Source: Methylomonas sp.
Lineage (GTDB): Bacteria > Pseudomonadota > Gammaproteobacteria > Methylococcales > Methylomonadaceae
Reading direction: 5' to 3'
DNA: 58,876 bases
Assembly: GCA_026988155.1 (NCBI GenBank)
Contig: JALSLW010000016.1
Span: forward strand, 1 to 58,876
Shown: piece after piece, positions 37,090-45,464 of the stretch
How the letters are laid out: every line of letters starts with the position of its first letter
How positions within the stretch are numbered: position 1 is the stretch's first letter
The notes under the pieces: model-generated
Seen by the model: only the letters and a program-made list of their open reading frames with translations
What the model was told of the DNA's origin: nothing
Databases searched by the model: none
Made by a program: the position numbers and the translations under genes

Positions 37090-37392
37090 ATGCTATATGC
37101 CATATTAAGCCAGGATATTGAGGACAGTCTTAAAAAAAGACAATCTGCGCGCCCGGCTCACATACAGCGATTACAGGATTTACAGGATCAGGGCCGATTA
37201 ATCATCGCCGGCCCTCACCCTGCCATAGACAGCAATACACCTGGTGATGCCGGGTTTACAGGCAGCCTTGTCATTGCTGAATTTTCCAGCCTGGCTGAAG
37301 CTCAGAACTGGGCCGATGTTGAACCTTATCTGGCGGCCGGTGTCTACAGCAAAGTGACAGTAAAACCTTTCAAACAAGTATTTCCACAATGA
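37090..37392 (+). CDS. yciI: YciI family protein
   Basis: 100-aa ferredoxin-fold protein with [22 protein letters not shown] and DPYLAAGVY-like C-terminal [13 protein letters not shown]. The Asp-His pair near the active-site cleft is typical (ARPAH, AGPHPA). Possible hydrolase or lyase; biological role unknown. It is 5 bp after yciB and overlaps bolA by four bases (ATGA). Confidence 0.92.
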   Translation: MLYAILSQDIEDSLKKRQSARPAHIQRLQDLQDQGRLIIAGPHPAIDSNTPGDAGFTGSLVIAEFSSLAEAQNWADVEPYLAAGVYSKVTVKPFKQVFPQ

Positions 37393-37655
37393 CATCTGAA
37401 CTAATTAAACAGAAATTAAATGAATCCATTCAGCCTGAGTTAATTGAAATCGTTGATGATAGTGCTGCCCATGCAGGGCATGCCGGCGCAAGACAAGGCG
37501 GCGGGCATTATAATGTCACTATCGTTGCCAAAATATTTGACGGAAAATCATTGATACAAAGGCATCAGTTAATTTACCAGGCATTAAGTGATTTAATGAA
37601 AAGTGAAATTCATGCATTAGGCATTAATGCTTTAACACCCTCAGAAAATAAATAA
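37389..37655 (+). CDS. bolA: BolA family protein
   Basis: 88-aa BolA/IbaG-type protein with [19 protein letters not shown], the conserved histidines used to share a [2Fe-2S] cluster with monothiol glutaredoxins, and RHQLIYQAL. It overlaps yciI (ATGA) and is followed after 13 bp by the ppiC-like gene. Confidence 0.93.
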   Translation: MTSELIKQKLNESIQPELIEIVDDSAAHAGHAGARQGGGHYNVTIVAKIFDGKSLIQRHQLIYQALSDLMKSEIHALGINALTPSENK

Positions 37656-37668
37656 GGATCTTTCGAAA

Positions 37669-38862
37669 ATGAAAAAAAAACTTATCCCTCTTTTTTTATT
37701 GTCAGGCGCGGCTCTTTTAACTGCCTGCGCTCAGGAAAAAGCTAACACCCCCGCAGTAGCAGCCGTTACAAAAGAAGATGCAGTTGCCGCAGTCAATGGC
37801 AAATATATCAGCAAAACTGCATTGACCGAGCTAGAGAGTGAAATTACTCAGCGCAACAGAGGACAGGCTATACCAAAAGAAAAAATAGTTGAAGAATTGG
37901 TTCAGAGGGAACTCTTAGTTCAGGATGCTCTTCAAAAAAAGCTAAACCAAACGCCCGAATATGCTAAACAGCTTGAAACTGTCAAAGCATCATTGCTAAC
38001 CCAGGCAACCATTCAGAACTTCCTTAAATCGCACCCTGTTACTGATGCTGAAGTAAAAGCCGAGTATGACAAAAATATGGTTGATACCGGCAAAGAATAT
38101 AAAGCTCGCCATATCTTACTTAAAACCGAAGAAGATGCCAAACAGGTTATAGCCGAACTTTCAGCCGGTGCCGATTTTGCCGAGCTGGCCAAAACAAAAT
38201 CTACCGGCCCTTCCGGCCCGCAGGGAGGCGATCTGGGCTGGTTTGCTCCGGGACAAATGGTACCGCCTTTCTCGGAAGCCGTTATTGCTTTGGAAGATAA
38301 CAAATTTACGTTAGAGCCCGTTAAAACCCAGTTTGGCTATCATGTTATTTTAAGAGAAGGCTCAAGAGCTCAAACACAGACTCCACCGCCTTTCGAATCA
38401 ATAAAAGAACAAATCCGCCCGGTATTGCAGCGTAAAAAATTGCAAGAGTTTTTGGCAGAATTGCGCAACAAGGCAAAAGTTGAGGTTTTTCTGCCTGCCC
38501 CAGCTCCGGCAGCAGCGCCTGAAACAGCCGGTGCCAAAGCTATAACACCAACAGCTGATAAAGCATCTGAAAAAATTTCTGAAACTGCTGAAAAAACAAA
38601 AGCAGCGACAGCTGATGCGACGTCCAGTGCTATTGAAAAGGCAAAGTCAGCAACTGGCGCTATAAGCTCTAAAGTGTCTGAATCAGCTGAACAGGCAAAA
38701 ACAGCCGTTACTGATACAGCAAAAAATGCTGTCAATAAAGTTTCTGAAACTGTTGAGAGTGCAACGGAAAACGCAAAATCAGCCGCATCAGAAACCGCTA
38801 AAAAAGCAGATAAAGCAGTATCTGAAAAAGCGGCAAAAACACTTGATGCTTTAACGCACTAA
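37669..38862 (+). CDS. lipoprotein peptidyl-prolyl isomerase (PpiC/PrsA-like) with Ala/Lys-rich tail
   Basis: 397 aa. A lipoprotein signal (LLTAC, Cys20), a SurA-like N-region (about 35-130) and a parvulin domain (about 140-240: ARHILLKTEEDAKQV, GGDLGWFAPGQMVPPF, TQFGYHVI) are present. From about 275 onward come roughly 115 residues of Ala, Lys, Ser, Thr and Glu with approximately 11-residue periodicity (SAxEKAKSATG, ENAKSAASETAKKAD), as in LEA or apolipoprotein helices. This tail is unusual for PpiC. It probably folds outer-membrane or periplasmic proteins. A terminator-like hairpin follows. Confidence 0.88.
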   Translation: MKKKLIPLFLLSGAALLTACAQEKANTPAVAAVTKEDAVAAVNGKYISKTALTELESEITQRNRGQAIPKEKIVEELVQRELLVQDALQKKLNQTPEYAKQLETVKASLLTQATIQNFLKSHPVTDAEVKAEYDKNMVDTGKEYKARHILLKTEEDAKQVIAELSAGADFAELAKTKSTGPSGPQGGDLGWFAPGQMVPPFSEAVIALEDNKFTLEPVKTQFGYHVILREGSRAQTQTPPPFESIKEQIRPVLQRKKLQEFLAELRNKAKVEVFLPAPAPAAAPETAGAKAITPTADKASEKISETAEKTKAATADATSSAIEKAKSATGAISSKVSESAEQAKTAVTDTAKNAVNKVSETVESATENAKSAASETAKKADKAVSEKAAKTLDALTH

Positions 38863-39214
38863 CAGCGCTACATTCTTAATGCTCTAGAGCCTGCTCTGCG
38901 CCCTTATTAGGTGCAGAGCAGAGCTCCCTCGCTTCAGCAACACATTTTAAAAAGATCCCGCCACATATATCGGGCAACACTCACCGCTGTTTCTACCTAT
39001 AGCAACAACCCTTTCAACTTTAAAATAGACCGGCCTTTGCCACAGGCTTGCCTATCCACAACATCCTTTCCTTGTATCCGCCTTATTCACGAGCCTAGCT
39101 ACATTTCGGACATCTCAATATTTCGGGCATCTAAAAAATACCTTAGCGCCGTTTCCGCAGGATGATATTTACACTATTGGCAAGGGGAAAGTAAAGCAAC
39201 CGTTAACTTGAAAA
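38863..39214. other. gene-poor region before the CRISPR array
   Basis: 352 bp without a convincing gene. A perfect 9-bp hairpin (CTGCTCTGC / GCAGAGCAG) at 38891-38921 is a possible ppiC terminator, though no T-run follows. The rest looks like non-coding, perhaps decayed, sequence. Confidence 0.5.
38891..38921 (+). terminator. hairpin downstream of ppiC-like gene
   Basis: CTGCTCTGC, 13-nt loop, GCAGAGCAG, beginning 29 nt after the stop codon. It lacks a T-tract, so it could be a transcript-stabilising or weak terminator. Confidence 0.45.
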
Positions 39215-39459
39215 CTGGGTACACCTTCTTAAGCAGGCAATGGGTCGAACGGATACTCAAGGACGTGGGTGTCAGTTAAGTCTTAATACCTTCTTAAACA
39301 GGCAATGGGTCGAACAGGTTGGAAGTTCCTCCTTGTCGTTGCGTCTGTGAGTCTTAATACCTTCTTAAACAGGCAATGGGTCGAACAATGAAACAATTAT
39401 CATACCGATACTTTACTCCTAACGTCTTAATACCTTCTTAAACAGGCAATGGGTCGAAC
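39215..39459. CRISPR. orphan mini CRISPR array, four repeats and three spacers
   Basis: Three identical 36-bp repeats lie at 39280-39315, 39351-39386 and 39424-39459. They begin GTCTTAATACC and end AATGGGTCGAAC. A degenerate fourth copy at 39215-39250 keeps the 3' two-thirds but diverges in its first eight bases and at one further position. Spacers are 29, 35 and 37 bp and unrelated to each other. No cas gene is present in the window. The AT-rich flank at 39460-39700 could be a leader (transcription to the left), which would make the degenerate repeat the old trailer end. The GAAC end could instead be a crRNA handle in plus orientation, so the direction is unsettled. Confidence 0.9.
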
Positions 39460-39700
39460 CCTGACCCTTCTAAATTCCTCTTTCAATTCAACCCCTTACA
39501 AACACTTTTTTTACCCATCAAATCCATTTTAAAAGTTAACATTTTTTTAACGGATAAATAGCGTTTGCGAGACATAAGATACCAGCTTTTTAATTTTATT
39601 CCAATATTTTTTTAATATGGCCTGCCATGATATTTACAAACCTAAACAGCCTTATTTGCAAACTATTCGCCTTAATTAATTGCACGGGCAATATGATTTC
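39460..39700. other. AT-rich flank of CRISPR array (possible leader)
   Basis: 241 bp, strongly AT-rich with several T-runs and no gene. It abuts the last perfect repeat, opposite the degenerate one, and is therefore the likelier leader side. It also forms the 3' region of the convergent GTPase gene. Confidence 0.4.
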
Positions 39701-41302
39701 CTATTCCTGCTCATTTACCAGCATTCTAGCCAGCCGTTCATTATCTAGCCCCGGGCTCTTTTCTGCGGCCTGCCGATCAGATGAATCAATCAGCACTGTC
39801 AGAGACTGCGCCACATCATGATGCTGTTCTGTAAATGTGGCCATTGCCTGCTGTACATCTAGTTCAATCATTGCCATGGCTGAATCCAACCCTTGATCCA
39901 GACCTCTAAGTGCCGCTTTTTCCAGCGAAGGCTGCATTTTTTTTCTGATAAAAAAAGGGATCAGCCAGCTTAGCAAAATAACCAGTACGCTGTGTACTGC
40001 AAAATCAGTTCCTAAAAATTCCTCGCCTGTCAGGGCGCTGTCATAATAGCCATAGAACACTTCGTAGCCAACAATCCCCATCGCTATAAGCGGCAGTAAA
40101 ACTTCGCATATTCTGACTATTGTCAGCACTGCCCTCTGTACAATATTGCCAGGATTAACCATTGATTTTCGGCAGCCCAGTTCTGTCTGCGTTTCCACAT
40201 GCTTCTCTGCCTGCAGCCGACATTGTGCTAAATTTTTTCTTAGAGGGGTACTGGGCAGCCCCTTCTGGTCAGCCGTTAATACCAATTCGTCCAGATAATC
40301 ATTGAATCGGCTTTGCGCCCAGTCATCCCATAATTTTATATCCTGCTGCTGAACCGTTTTTCCCTTTTTGCCGTAAATAATTGACAGCTGCTTAATAGGC
40401 CATTCAAACCCCTGTTTCAACTGATCTTTTGTATTCTTCCAGCGCTGTTCCCGCATATCCTCCATTGCCGAAATAAGCTGCCCATCACCTAGCACTTTCA
40501 GGGTCTGCTGCAATTTTTGCCTAATGGCATTTTTGCGCTGATGCACACCACGGCTTTCAAGATGTTCAACTGTTTTTGCCGTTGCCAAAGATTCTATGGT
40601 CGCCTTTAACTGTGCTGACTGGTCTTCTGCCGTTACTGCTTCGGGATAAGAAATCGTCTTGTATATAATGGGGTTATCAAACCCTGCTTTAGCCAGTTGG
40701 CGTTTAAAATCATCATATTGTGCCGGCTGGCCCCTGTCCCACTGGTTCATAACAAACAGCCAGGCATGGCTGGCGCCTTTGGCCAATAATAATTGCCAGG
40801 CTTTATTGTCTCTGTAGCGTTCAGGGCTAACGACATACATCAGTACGTCAACAAAAGGCAGCCATTGCATAACGATGTCTTTGTTTTTTGCTTCTGTGCT
40901 GTCAAAATCAGGCATATCTATCCAGATTACATGCCTGCTTGATTCTTCAGTATGCTGTGCAATCGTTATATCTTGCAATGGAAAAGTGTCATCTAACTGG
41001 TGAATGGCCACTGACTGGTGATGATATAGGGTGACTTCAAGCGAAGTTGGCCGTTCAACCCCTGCTTTGGCTATTTCTTTTCCTGCAAGGCGATTTAATA
41101 GCGAGCTTTTACCGACGCCAGTTCCTCCTAAAAAGGCAACAATCAGGGGTCTTTCCGCCTTGTCAACAAACAGTTCATTTGCTGAGCTTTCGGGTTCTAC
41201 GGCTAGCAATGAGGCTTGCTGCGGGTCAATCCAGCCCTCTTTAGCTGACTGATGCGCCCAATGATCAATATCAGCGATTAAATCAGAGTATTCGTATGCC
41301 AT
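39701..41302 (-). CDS. dynamin-like GTPase B (membrane)
   Basis: About 533 aa. The N-terminal GTPase has G1 GGTGVGKSS (about 60), G3 DMPDFDS and a G4-like NQWDRG. A long helical middle is followed by two membrane helices (LLPLIAMGIVGYEVF, VLVILLSWLIPFFI, about 400-460) and a helical tail. This is the layout of bacterial dynamin-like or YeeP/HSR1-type GTPases. ATG 41302 is preferred to the GTG at 41317. It overlaps the end of the partner GTPase by 20 nt, so the two are coupled. Function unknown: membrane remodelling, stress or phage defence are possibilities. Confidence 0.78.
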   Translation of the reverse strand: MAYEYSDLIADIDHWAHQSAKEGWIDPQQASLLAVEPESSANELFVDKAERPLIVAFLGGTGVGKSSLLNRLAGKEIAKAGVERPTSLEVTLYHHQSVAIHQLDDTFPLQDITIAQHTEESSRHVIWIDMPDFDSTEAKNKDIVMQWLPFVDVLMYVVSPERYRDNKAWQLLLAKGASHAWLFVMNQWDRGQPAQYDDFKRQLAKAGFDNPIIYKTISYPEAVTAEDQSAQLKATIESLATAKTVEHLESRGVHQRKNAIRQKLQQTLKVLGDGQLISAMEDMREQRWKNTKDQLKQGFEWPIKQLSIIYGKKGKTVQQQDIKLWDDWAQSRFNDYLDELVLTADQKGLPSTPLRKNLAQCRLQAEKHVETQTELGCRKSMVNPGNIVQRAVLTIVRICEVLLPLIAMGIVGYEVFYGYYDSALTGEEFLGTDFAVHSVLVILLSWLIPFFIRKKMQPSLEKAALRGLDQGLDSAMAMIELDVQQAMATFTEQHHDVAQSLTVLIDSSDRQAAEKSPGLDNERLARMLVNEQE

Positions 41303-43022
41303 GTTTTTTCTCGTCACGTTGCTGTTCAGCTTTTTTTAATAGCTCGGGGGAAATATTAAAGCGGCTTTTGTCTGAAAGCTGCTCAGGCAGTTTATAGAGT
41401 GCTTGCTGAAGGCCGGCTATAAATAAATCTTGCTTCACTGTTTCTAATTGATGCTGTTTCAGCTCGGCTTCTGCCTTGCTCATAAAGCTTCCGACTGCGC
41501 TTTCCGCCAGAAGTGAAGTCATGGATAATAAAGCGGGAGTAATGATTAAATCATGCGCTCCAATGCCCCCGGTTTCTATCATCAATGCCATTACAGCAAC
41601 ATCTGTAGTTAACCGGGTGGCTCTTAAGCCATTTAAAATCAGAGGGTGTTCTTCCAGCTTGCCGTAGAGGCGATTGGCCGTTTCTTCTACATCCTGCTGA
41701 AATGAGGTGCCATAATGGTTAACGGCTACCTGGTAATTCTCCAGCAGTGCATTTTTTTGTTGCCTTAACAGCAAATAGCTGTCTTTCCACCATTTATTCT
41801 GTTTAGTATCTGAATCTACCTTTTCCAATAGCTGATCAGATAAAGCAATAAGTAAATGTTCCCCTATCTGGTTTAACAGGGTATGTTCCTGGCTTTTTGG
41901 CCGTGAGATTTTTTTGCCTATGCCAAAGATTTTTCTGGCCGGCCATGTCAGCACACGGCGAGTTTTTGTTAATACCCCTGAAATCCCGGGAATTTCTAAT
42001 AATTCTAGCAGTTCTACTAAAGCATTTTGAAAGGTATCGTAATACTGGGGATGGTTTAAAAAGTCCCTTTTATATTCTTCTAGCGCCTGCTCAATATTTT
42101 TATCAACTAGGGCCTGCCATATTTTTTGCGCTTCATGCTCTGCAACAACTGGGGCTAGCCAGTCATACCAATATTTATTAAGCAGACTGTGCTGATATTC
42201 AAAATGCTTCTGCTGTGAAACCGATTGCTGCAATTGAAAGAAAACATCCTTTTCTAAAGCTGGCCAGACCGGCTTTGCAGTTTGCTTCTGGAAAAGCATC
42301 GGAATAACCTTTGGAAATTCATCCTGTCTGGCAATATGCCATTTCTCTCTTAATGAATTAATAATTAAGTCTTCTGTTCCTTCAGCCAGTTTATTTACAC
42401 AGATCAAGGTGGTCTGATGAAAGGACTCTATGGTGGACATCATTTCCCATACGGATTGATCAGCATATTTTTCTTTACTGACTGCCAGTACCACAATATC
42501 TGCCAGTGCAATTGTTCTGATCACGCCTTCTTTATAGTCGGCTGAGTCTATCGAGTCAAAATCTGGGGTATCCCAAAATACGCAGGGGGGGATTAATTCA
42601 CTTACACTGCCATTTTCTGTCAGTGAATAGCAGTCGTGGCGTTCTTTGCTTAACTCAGCCAAATCTAACTGCTGAAACCGGCCAAAAAATCCTTGCAGTC
42701 CAGAGCAGTCCTGCAGACTGACCTGGTGACAAAAACCCTGCGGATGAACCGTAAACCCTGCCAACGGGCTAACACTGGCAATCTGGTTATTTAAAATAAG
42801 ATTGCTGATCGAACTTTTCCCAGCCTGGGTAGGCCCAATAATGGCTATTTGCAAAGGTGTTTGAGGGGAGGATTCTAGCAATTCTCCCTTCCTTATAAAC
42901 GCTTCGGTAAAAATAAGCTGTTCCAGTCGCAGTTGAAATAATGCGATCTGCGGATCGTCAGCTTTTAAATTGGCAATAATGGCCTGATAGCGCTGATTTA
43001 ATAATTGGATAAATTCCAGCAT
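41283..43022 (-). CDS. dynamin-like GTPase A
   Basis: 579 aa. G1 GPTQAGKSS (about 62), G3 WDTPDFDS and G4 VNKLAEG mark a GTPase domain, with a helical stalk-like middle and a moderately hydrophobic segment near 475-520 (VAVMALMIETGG, ALLSMTSLLAE). The divergent G-motifs relative to GTPase B suggest an old paralogous pair forming a hetero-oligomer, as in tandem bacterial dynamins. It is first in a two-gene operon. Confidence 0.77.
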   Translation of the reverse strand: MLEFIQLLNQRYQAIIANLKADDPQIALFQLRLEQLIFTEAFIRKGELLESSPQTPLQIAIIGPTQAGKSSISNLILNNQIASVSPLAGFTVHPQGFCHQVSLQDCSGLQGFFGRFQQLDLAELSKERHDCYSLTENGSVSELIPPCVFWDTPDFDSIDSADYKEGVIRTIALADIVVLAVSKEKYADQSVWEMMSTIESFHQTTLICVNKLAEGTEDLIINSLREKWHIARQDEFPKVIPMLFQKQTAKPVWPALEKDVFFQLQQSVSQQKHFEYQHSLLNKYWYDWLAPVVAEHEAQKIWQALVDKNIEQALEEYKRDFLNHPQYYDTFQNALVELLELLEIPGISGVLTKTRRVLTWPARKIFGIGKKISRPKSQEHTLLNQIGEHLLIALSDQLLEKVDSDTKQNKWWKDSYLLLRQQKNALLENYQVAVNHYGTSFQQDVEETANRLYGKLEEHPLILNGLRATRLTTDVAVMALMIETGGIGAHDLIITPALLSMTSLLAESAVGSFMSKAEAELKQHQLETVKQDLFIAGLQQALYKLPEQLSDKSRFNISPELLKKAEQQRDEKKHGIRIL

Positions 43023-43166
43023 AAAAGATGAGCTTGGGTTTATAATAGCCGCCTATCTTACTATTGTTTAATGACCTGGTGTAATTATAATTATAAAAGA
43101 TCAGGCATTATTTGTTTAAAAATAAGCATCTGTTAACATGCTTATTCCGAACTATTGAGGTTTTAT

Positions 43167-43586
43167 ATGAGGATTTTATCTACGGCTTTTGTATTCATCA
43201 TTTGCTTTTCACTAACCGGCTGCTCCAAAGGCAGTCAAATAAACGCTAGAAGCCTAAAAACGGCTAACCGTTCTGTAAGCAGAATTAAAGACCGCCTGCC
43301 TACTGATCAGCGCATTGAGTTTGAAGTGTCTTACTGGACTTTGCGCGACTCAATAAAAGACAAGAAAGAGTTTCTTGATACTGTTGACGGAAAAACACCT
43401 GAAGAAATGATTGCTTTAGGAAAAAATATTTTTCAGCAGCGTAAAAGTGCCGGCTTTAAAAGCTATGATCAATACAGTAACTGGGATCAAATGATTACCC
43501 ATTTCGTCCAGGAAAGAATTGATCAGGGCCGGAGTTCTAAAGCAAAACGGCCACCGCAAAACGGAAGTGTTCTGTATAACCTTTAA
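43167..43586 (+). CDS. hypothetical lipoprotein
   Basis: 139 aa with a signal peptide and lipobox LTGC (Cys about 19), then a charged helical domain without further cysteines (RIEFEVSYWTLRDSIKDKKEF, MITHFVQERI). The outer-membrane sorting residue after Cys is Ser. Start ATG 43167 has TTGAGG upstream; an in-frame TTG at 43155 is less likely. It resembles small uncharacterised periplasmic lipoproteins. Its function is unknown. Confidence 0.65.
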   Translation: MRILSTAFVFIICFSLTGCSKGSQINARSLKTANRSVSRIKDRLPTDQRIEFEVSYWTLRDSIKDKKEFLDTVDGKTPEEMIALGKNIFQQRKSAGFKSYDQYSNWDQMITHFVQERIDQGRSSKAKRPPQNGSVLYNL

Positions 43587-43652
43587 GCTATCCGGTTTCA
43601 ATGCAGATTAACGCACCCTGCGCTTCTCTGCATTGAATTCCTAGGCAATAAA

Positions 43653-44966
43653 TTACCCTCTGGGTATTTGCAATACCTGCCCTATTTTTACTTGGGTACT
43701 GGCTAATTTATTAGCTGATTTTATTGCCCGCATACTCACTCCATACTGCTGTGCAATTCCCGATAAAGTATCCCCTCGGGATATAATATGCCTTTTGGCG
43801 GCATTTAAAGCAAAGTAGGTATTCGCTGGCGCATACCGCTTAAAATACCCAACAACACCTTTAAAGATAGCTTTTGCCATCTTTGCCTGATGTCTGCCGC
43901 TTTTCAATTTGCGCTCTTCAGCCGGATTGGAAATAAAAGCGGTTTCCACTAAAACAGACGGAATATCTGGCGATTTCAAAACTGCAAACCTGGCTTTTTG
44001 TACATTATTTTTATGTATATTGCCTATGGTTTTAAAGTTTTTAAGAATGCTTACCGCAACATTTCGACTGGCTTCTTTAGTGGCTGTCTGAGAAAGATCC
44101 ATTAATACGGTTGCTACGTCATCCCCTCTGCCTGTCAATGTCACGCCGCCTACAAGATCGGCCGCATTTTCATGCTGAGCCAGCCATTTGGCCGCAACGC
44201 TGGATGCGCCTCTTTTGGACAATGTAAAAACAGATGCTCCTCTAGCTCTTGAGTTATCAAATGCATCCGCATGAATGGATATAAAAAGGTCTGCCTTAGC
44301 TGCCCGCGCTATTTTCATCCGCTGGCTCAGCTGAATGAAATAGTCGCCTTTTCGCACCATAATAGCCTTCATCCCAGGCTTTTTGTTAATTAATGTCGCC
44401 AGTTTTCTGGCAATGGCAAATACCACCTTTTTTTCCTGTGTTCCTCTAGGCCCACGAGCACCCGGATCCTTGCCGCCATGTCCTGCATCAATCGCAACAA
44501 TGATGTCTCTAACTTTATTTTTTACTGTCTTGGTTATTGCTTTTTTTGCATGGACTGACGTGCCTTTACCAAGCAAATCTACAACTAAGCGGTGTCCTCG
44601 TGACTTGCTAGGCTTTAAAGTAAAGCTCTTGGGCTTTACCGGAGCTTTTAAATCGAAAACGACTCTTAGATCTTTTTTATTACGGGCCGCACTGCGAACT
44701 CGAGTAAATAGAGCATGGTTTTTAGGGGGCTGCCTGAGTGATTTTAGCAATTTAGCATTTTTGAAATCTACGACCAGGCGAGCTGGGTTTGCCAATAAAA
44801 AAACTTGATGAGAAACTGGCGCACTGACATCAAAAACCATTCGGACATAGTCAGATTTTGCTTTATAACGCAATGAATCAATCCGTGCCTGCCGTGCATA
44901 GGCGCCTTCTACAGCAAGCAACAGCATGAAAACACTAATAAATTTTACGAATTTAGACATAAGCAA
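43653..44966 (-). CDS. amiC: N-acetylmuramoyl-L-alanine amidase with AMIN and LysM domains
   Basis: 437 aa. Signal peptide (about 1-24), AMIN domain (about 28-125), Amidase_3 domain with zinc ligands in IDAGHGGKDPGA, LFISIHADAF and LVETAFISN, and a C-terminal LysM (HIISRGDTLSGIAQQYGVS). It cleaves septal peptidoglycan during cell separation. Order nnr-tsaE-amiC is the standard gammaproteobacterial one. MutL and miaA, which usually follow, are not here. The start has alternative Met codons two residues apart. Confidence 0.93.
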   Translation of the reverse strand: MLMSKFVKFISVFMLLLAVEGAYARQARIDSLRYKAKSDYVRMVFDVSAPVSHQVFLLANPARLVVDFKNAKLLKSLRQPPKNHALFTRVRSAARNKKDLRVVFDLKAPVKPKSFTLKPSKSRGHRLVVDLLGKGTSVHAKKAITKTVKNKVRDIIVAIDAGHGGKDPGARGPRGTQEKKVVFAIARKLATLINKKPGMKAIMVRKGDYFIQLSQRMKIARAAKADLFISIHADAFDNSRARGASVFTLSKRGASSVAAKWLAQHENAADLVGGVTLTGRGDDVATVLMDLSQTATKEASRNVAVSILKNFKTIGNIHKNNVQKARFAVLKSPDIPSVLVETAFISNPAEERKLKSGRHQAKMAKAIFKGVVGYFKRYAPANTYFALNAAKRHIISRGDTLSGIAQQYGVSMRAIKSANKLASTQVKIGQVLQIPRG

Positions 44967-44993
44967 ATAACCACAATGAGATTCTTGATTAAA

Positions 44994-45464
44994 TTATAGC
45001 ACTATGTCTTTGTTTTTCCAGTGCAGCGCTAATTTATTCATTAACTCTGCCGAAGTGACCTCAATGGTAACGATTCGGCCTTCCCCCTCCATTTCTATCG
45101 ACAGCTCAATATCCGGCCGCGGTAAAAAACCTTTGCCTAACTCGGCCCATTCAATAAAGCACAGGCTTTGCTGATCAAAATAATCGCGAATGCCTATCCA
45201 CTCAAGCTCTTCCGGATCTTTTACCCGATAGAGGTCAAAATGAAATACCTTTCTATTGGCAATATCGTATTCTTCAACCAAGGTATAGGTTGGACTTTTT
45301 ACAGCACCTTTATGCCCTGCAGCTCTGAGCACACCCCGTGCTAAAGTGGTTTTCCCAGCCCCTAAAATGCCATGAAGAAACACTAGGCATTTTTCTGGTA
45401 AAACACGCCATAATTCAGCACCCAGCTGTTCTGTTTCCTGCTCATTTAATAATGTAATTTTCAT
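44994..45464 (-). CDS. tsaE: tRNA t6A37 threonylcarbamoyltransferase ATPase TsaE
   Basis: 156-aa ATPase with Walker A GILGAGKTTLARG and the conserved FHFDLYRVKDPEELEWIG. It works with TsaB/TsaD in t6A synthesis. It overlaps the nnr gene by four bases (ATGA) and lies 27 bp before amiC. Confidence 0.95.
   Translation of the reverse strand: MKITLLNEQETEQLGAELWRVLPEKCLVFLHGILGAGKTTLARGVLRAAGHKGAVKSPTYTLVEEYDIANRKVFHFDLYRVKDPEELEWIGIRDYFDQQSLCFIEWAELGKGFLPRPDIELSIEMEGEGRIVTIEVTSAELMNKLALHWKNKDIVL

Noticed and set aside
38911-39165. 84-codon plus-strand open frame between ppiC and the CRISPR array
   Set aside because: No ribosome site, atypical composition, overlaps the terminator-like hairpin, and no recognisable motif.
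43689-43700. CTTGGGTACT-like match to the palindromic repeat at 1942
   Set aside because: It lies within the LysM coding sequence of amiC and has no inverted partner.
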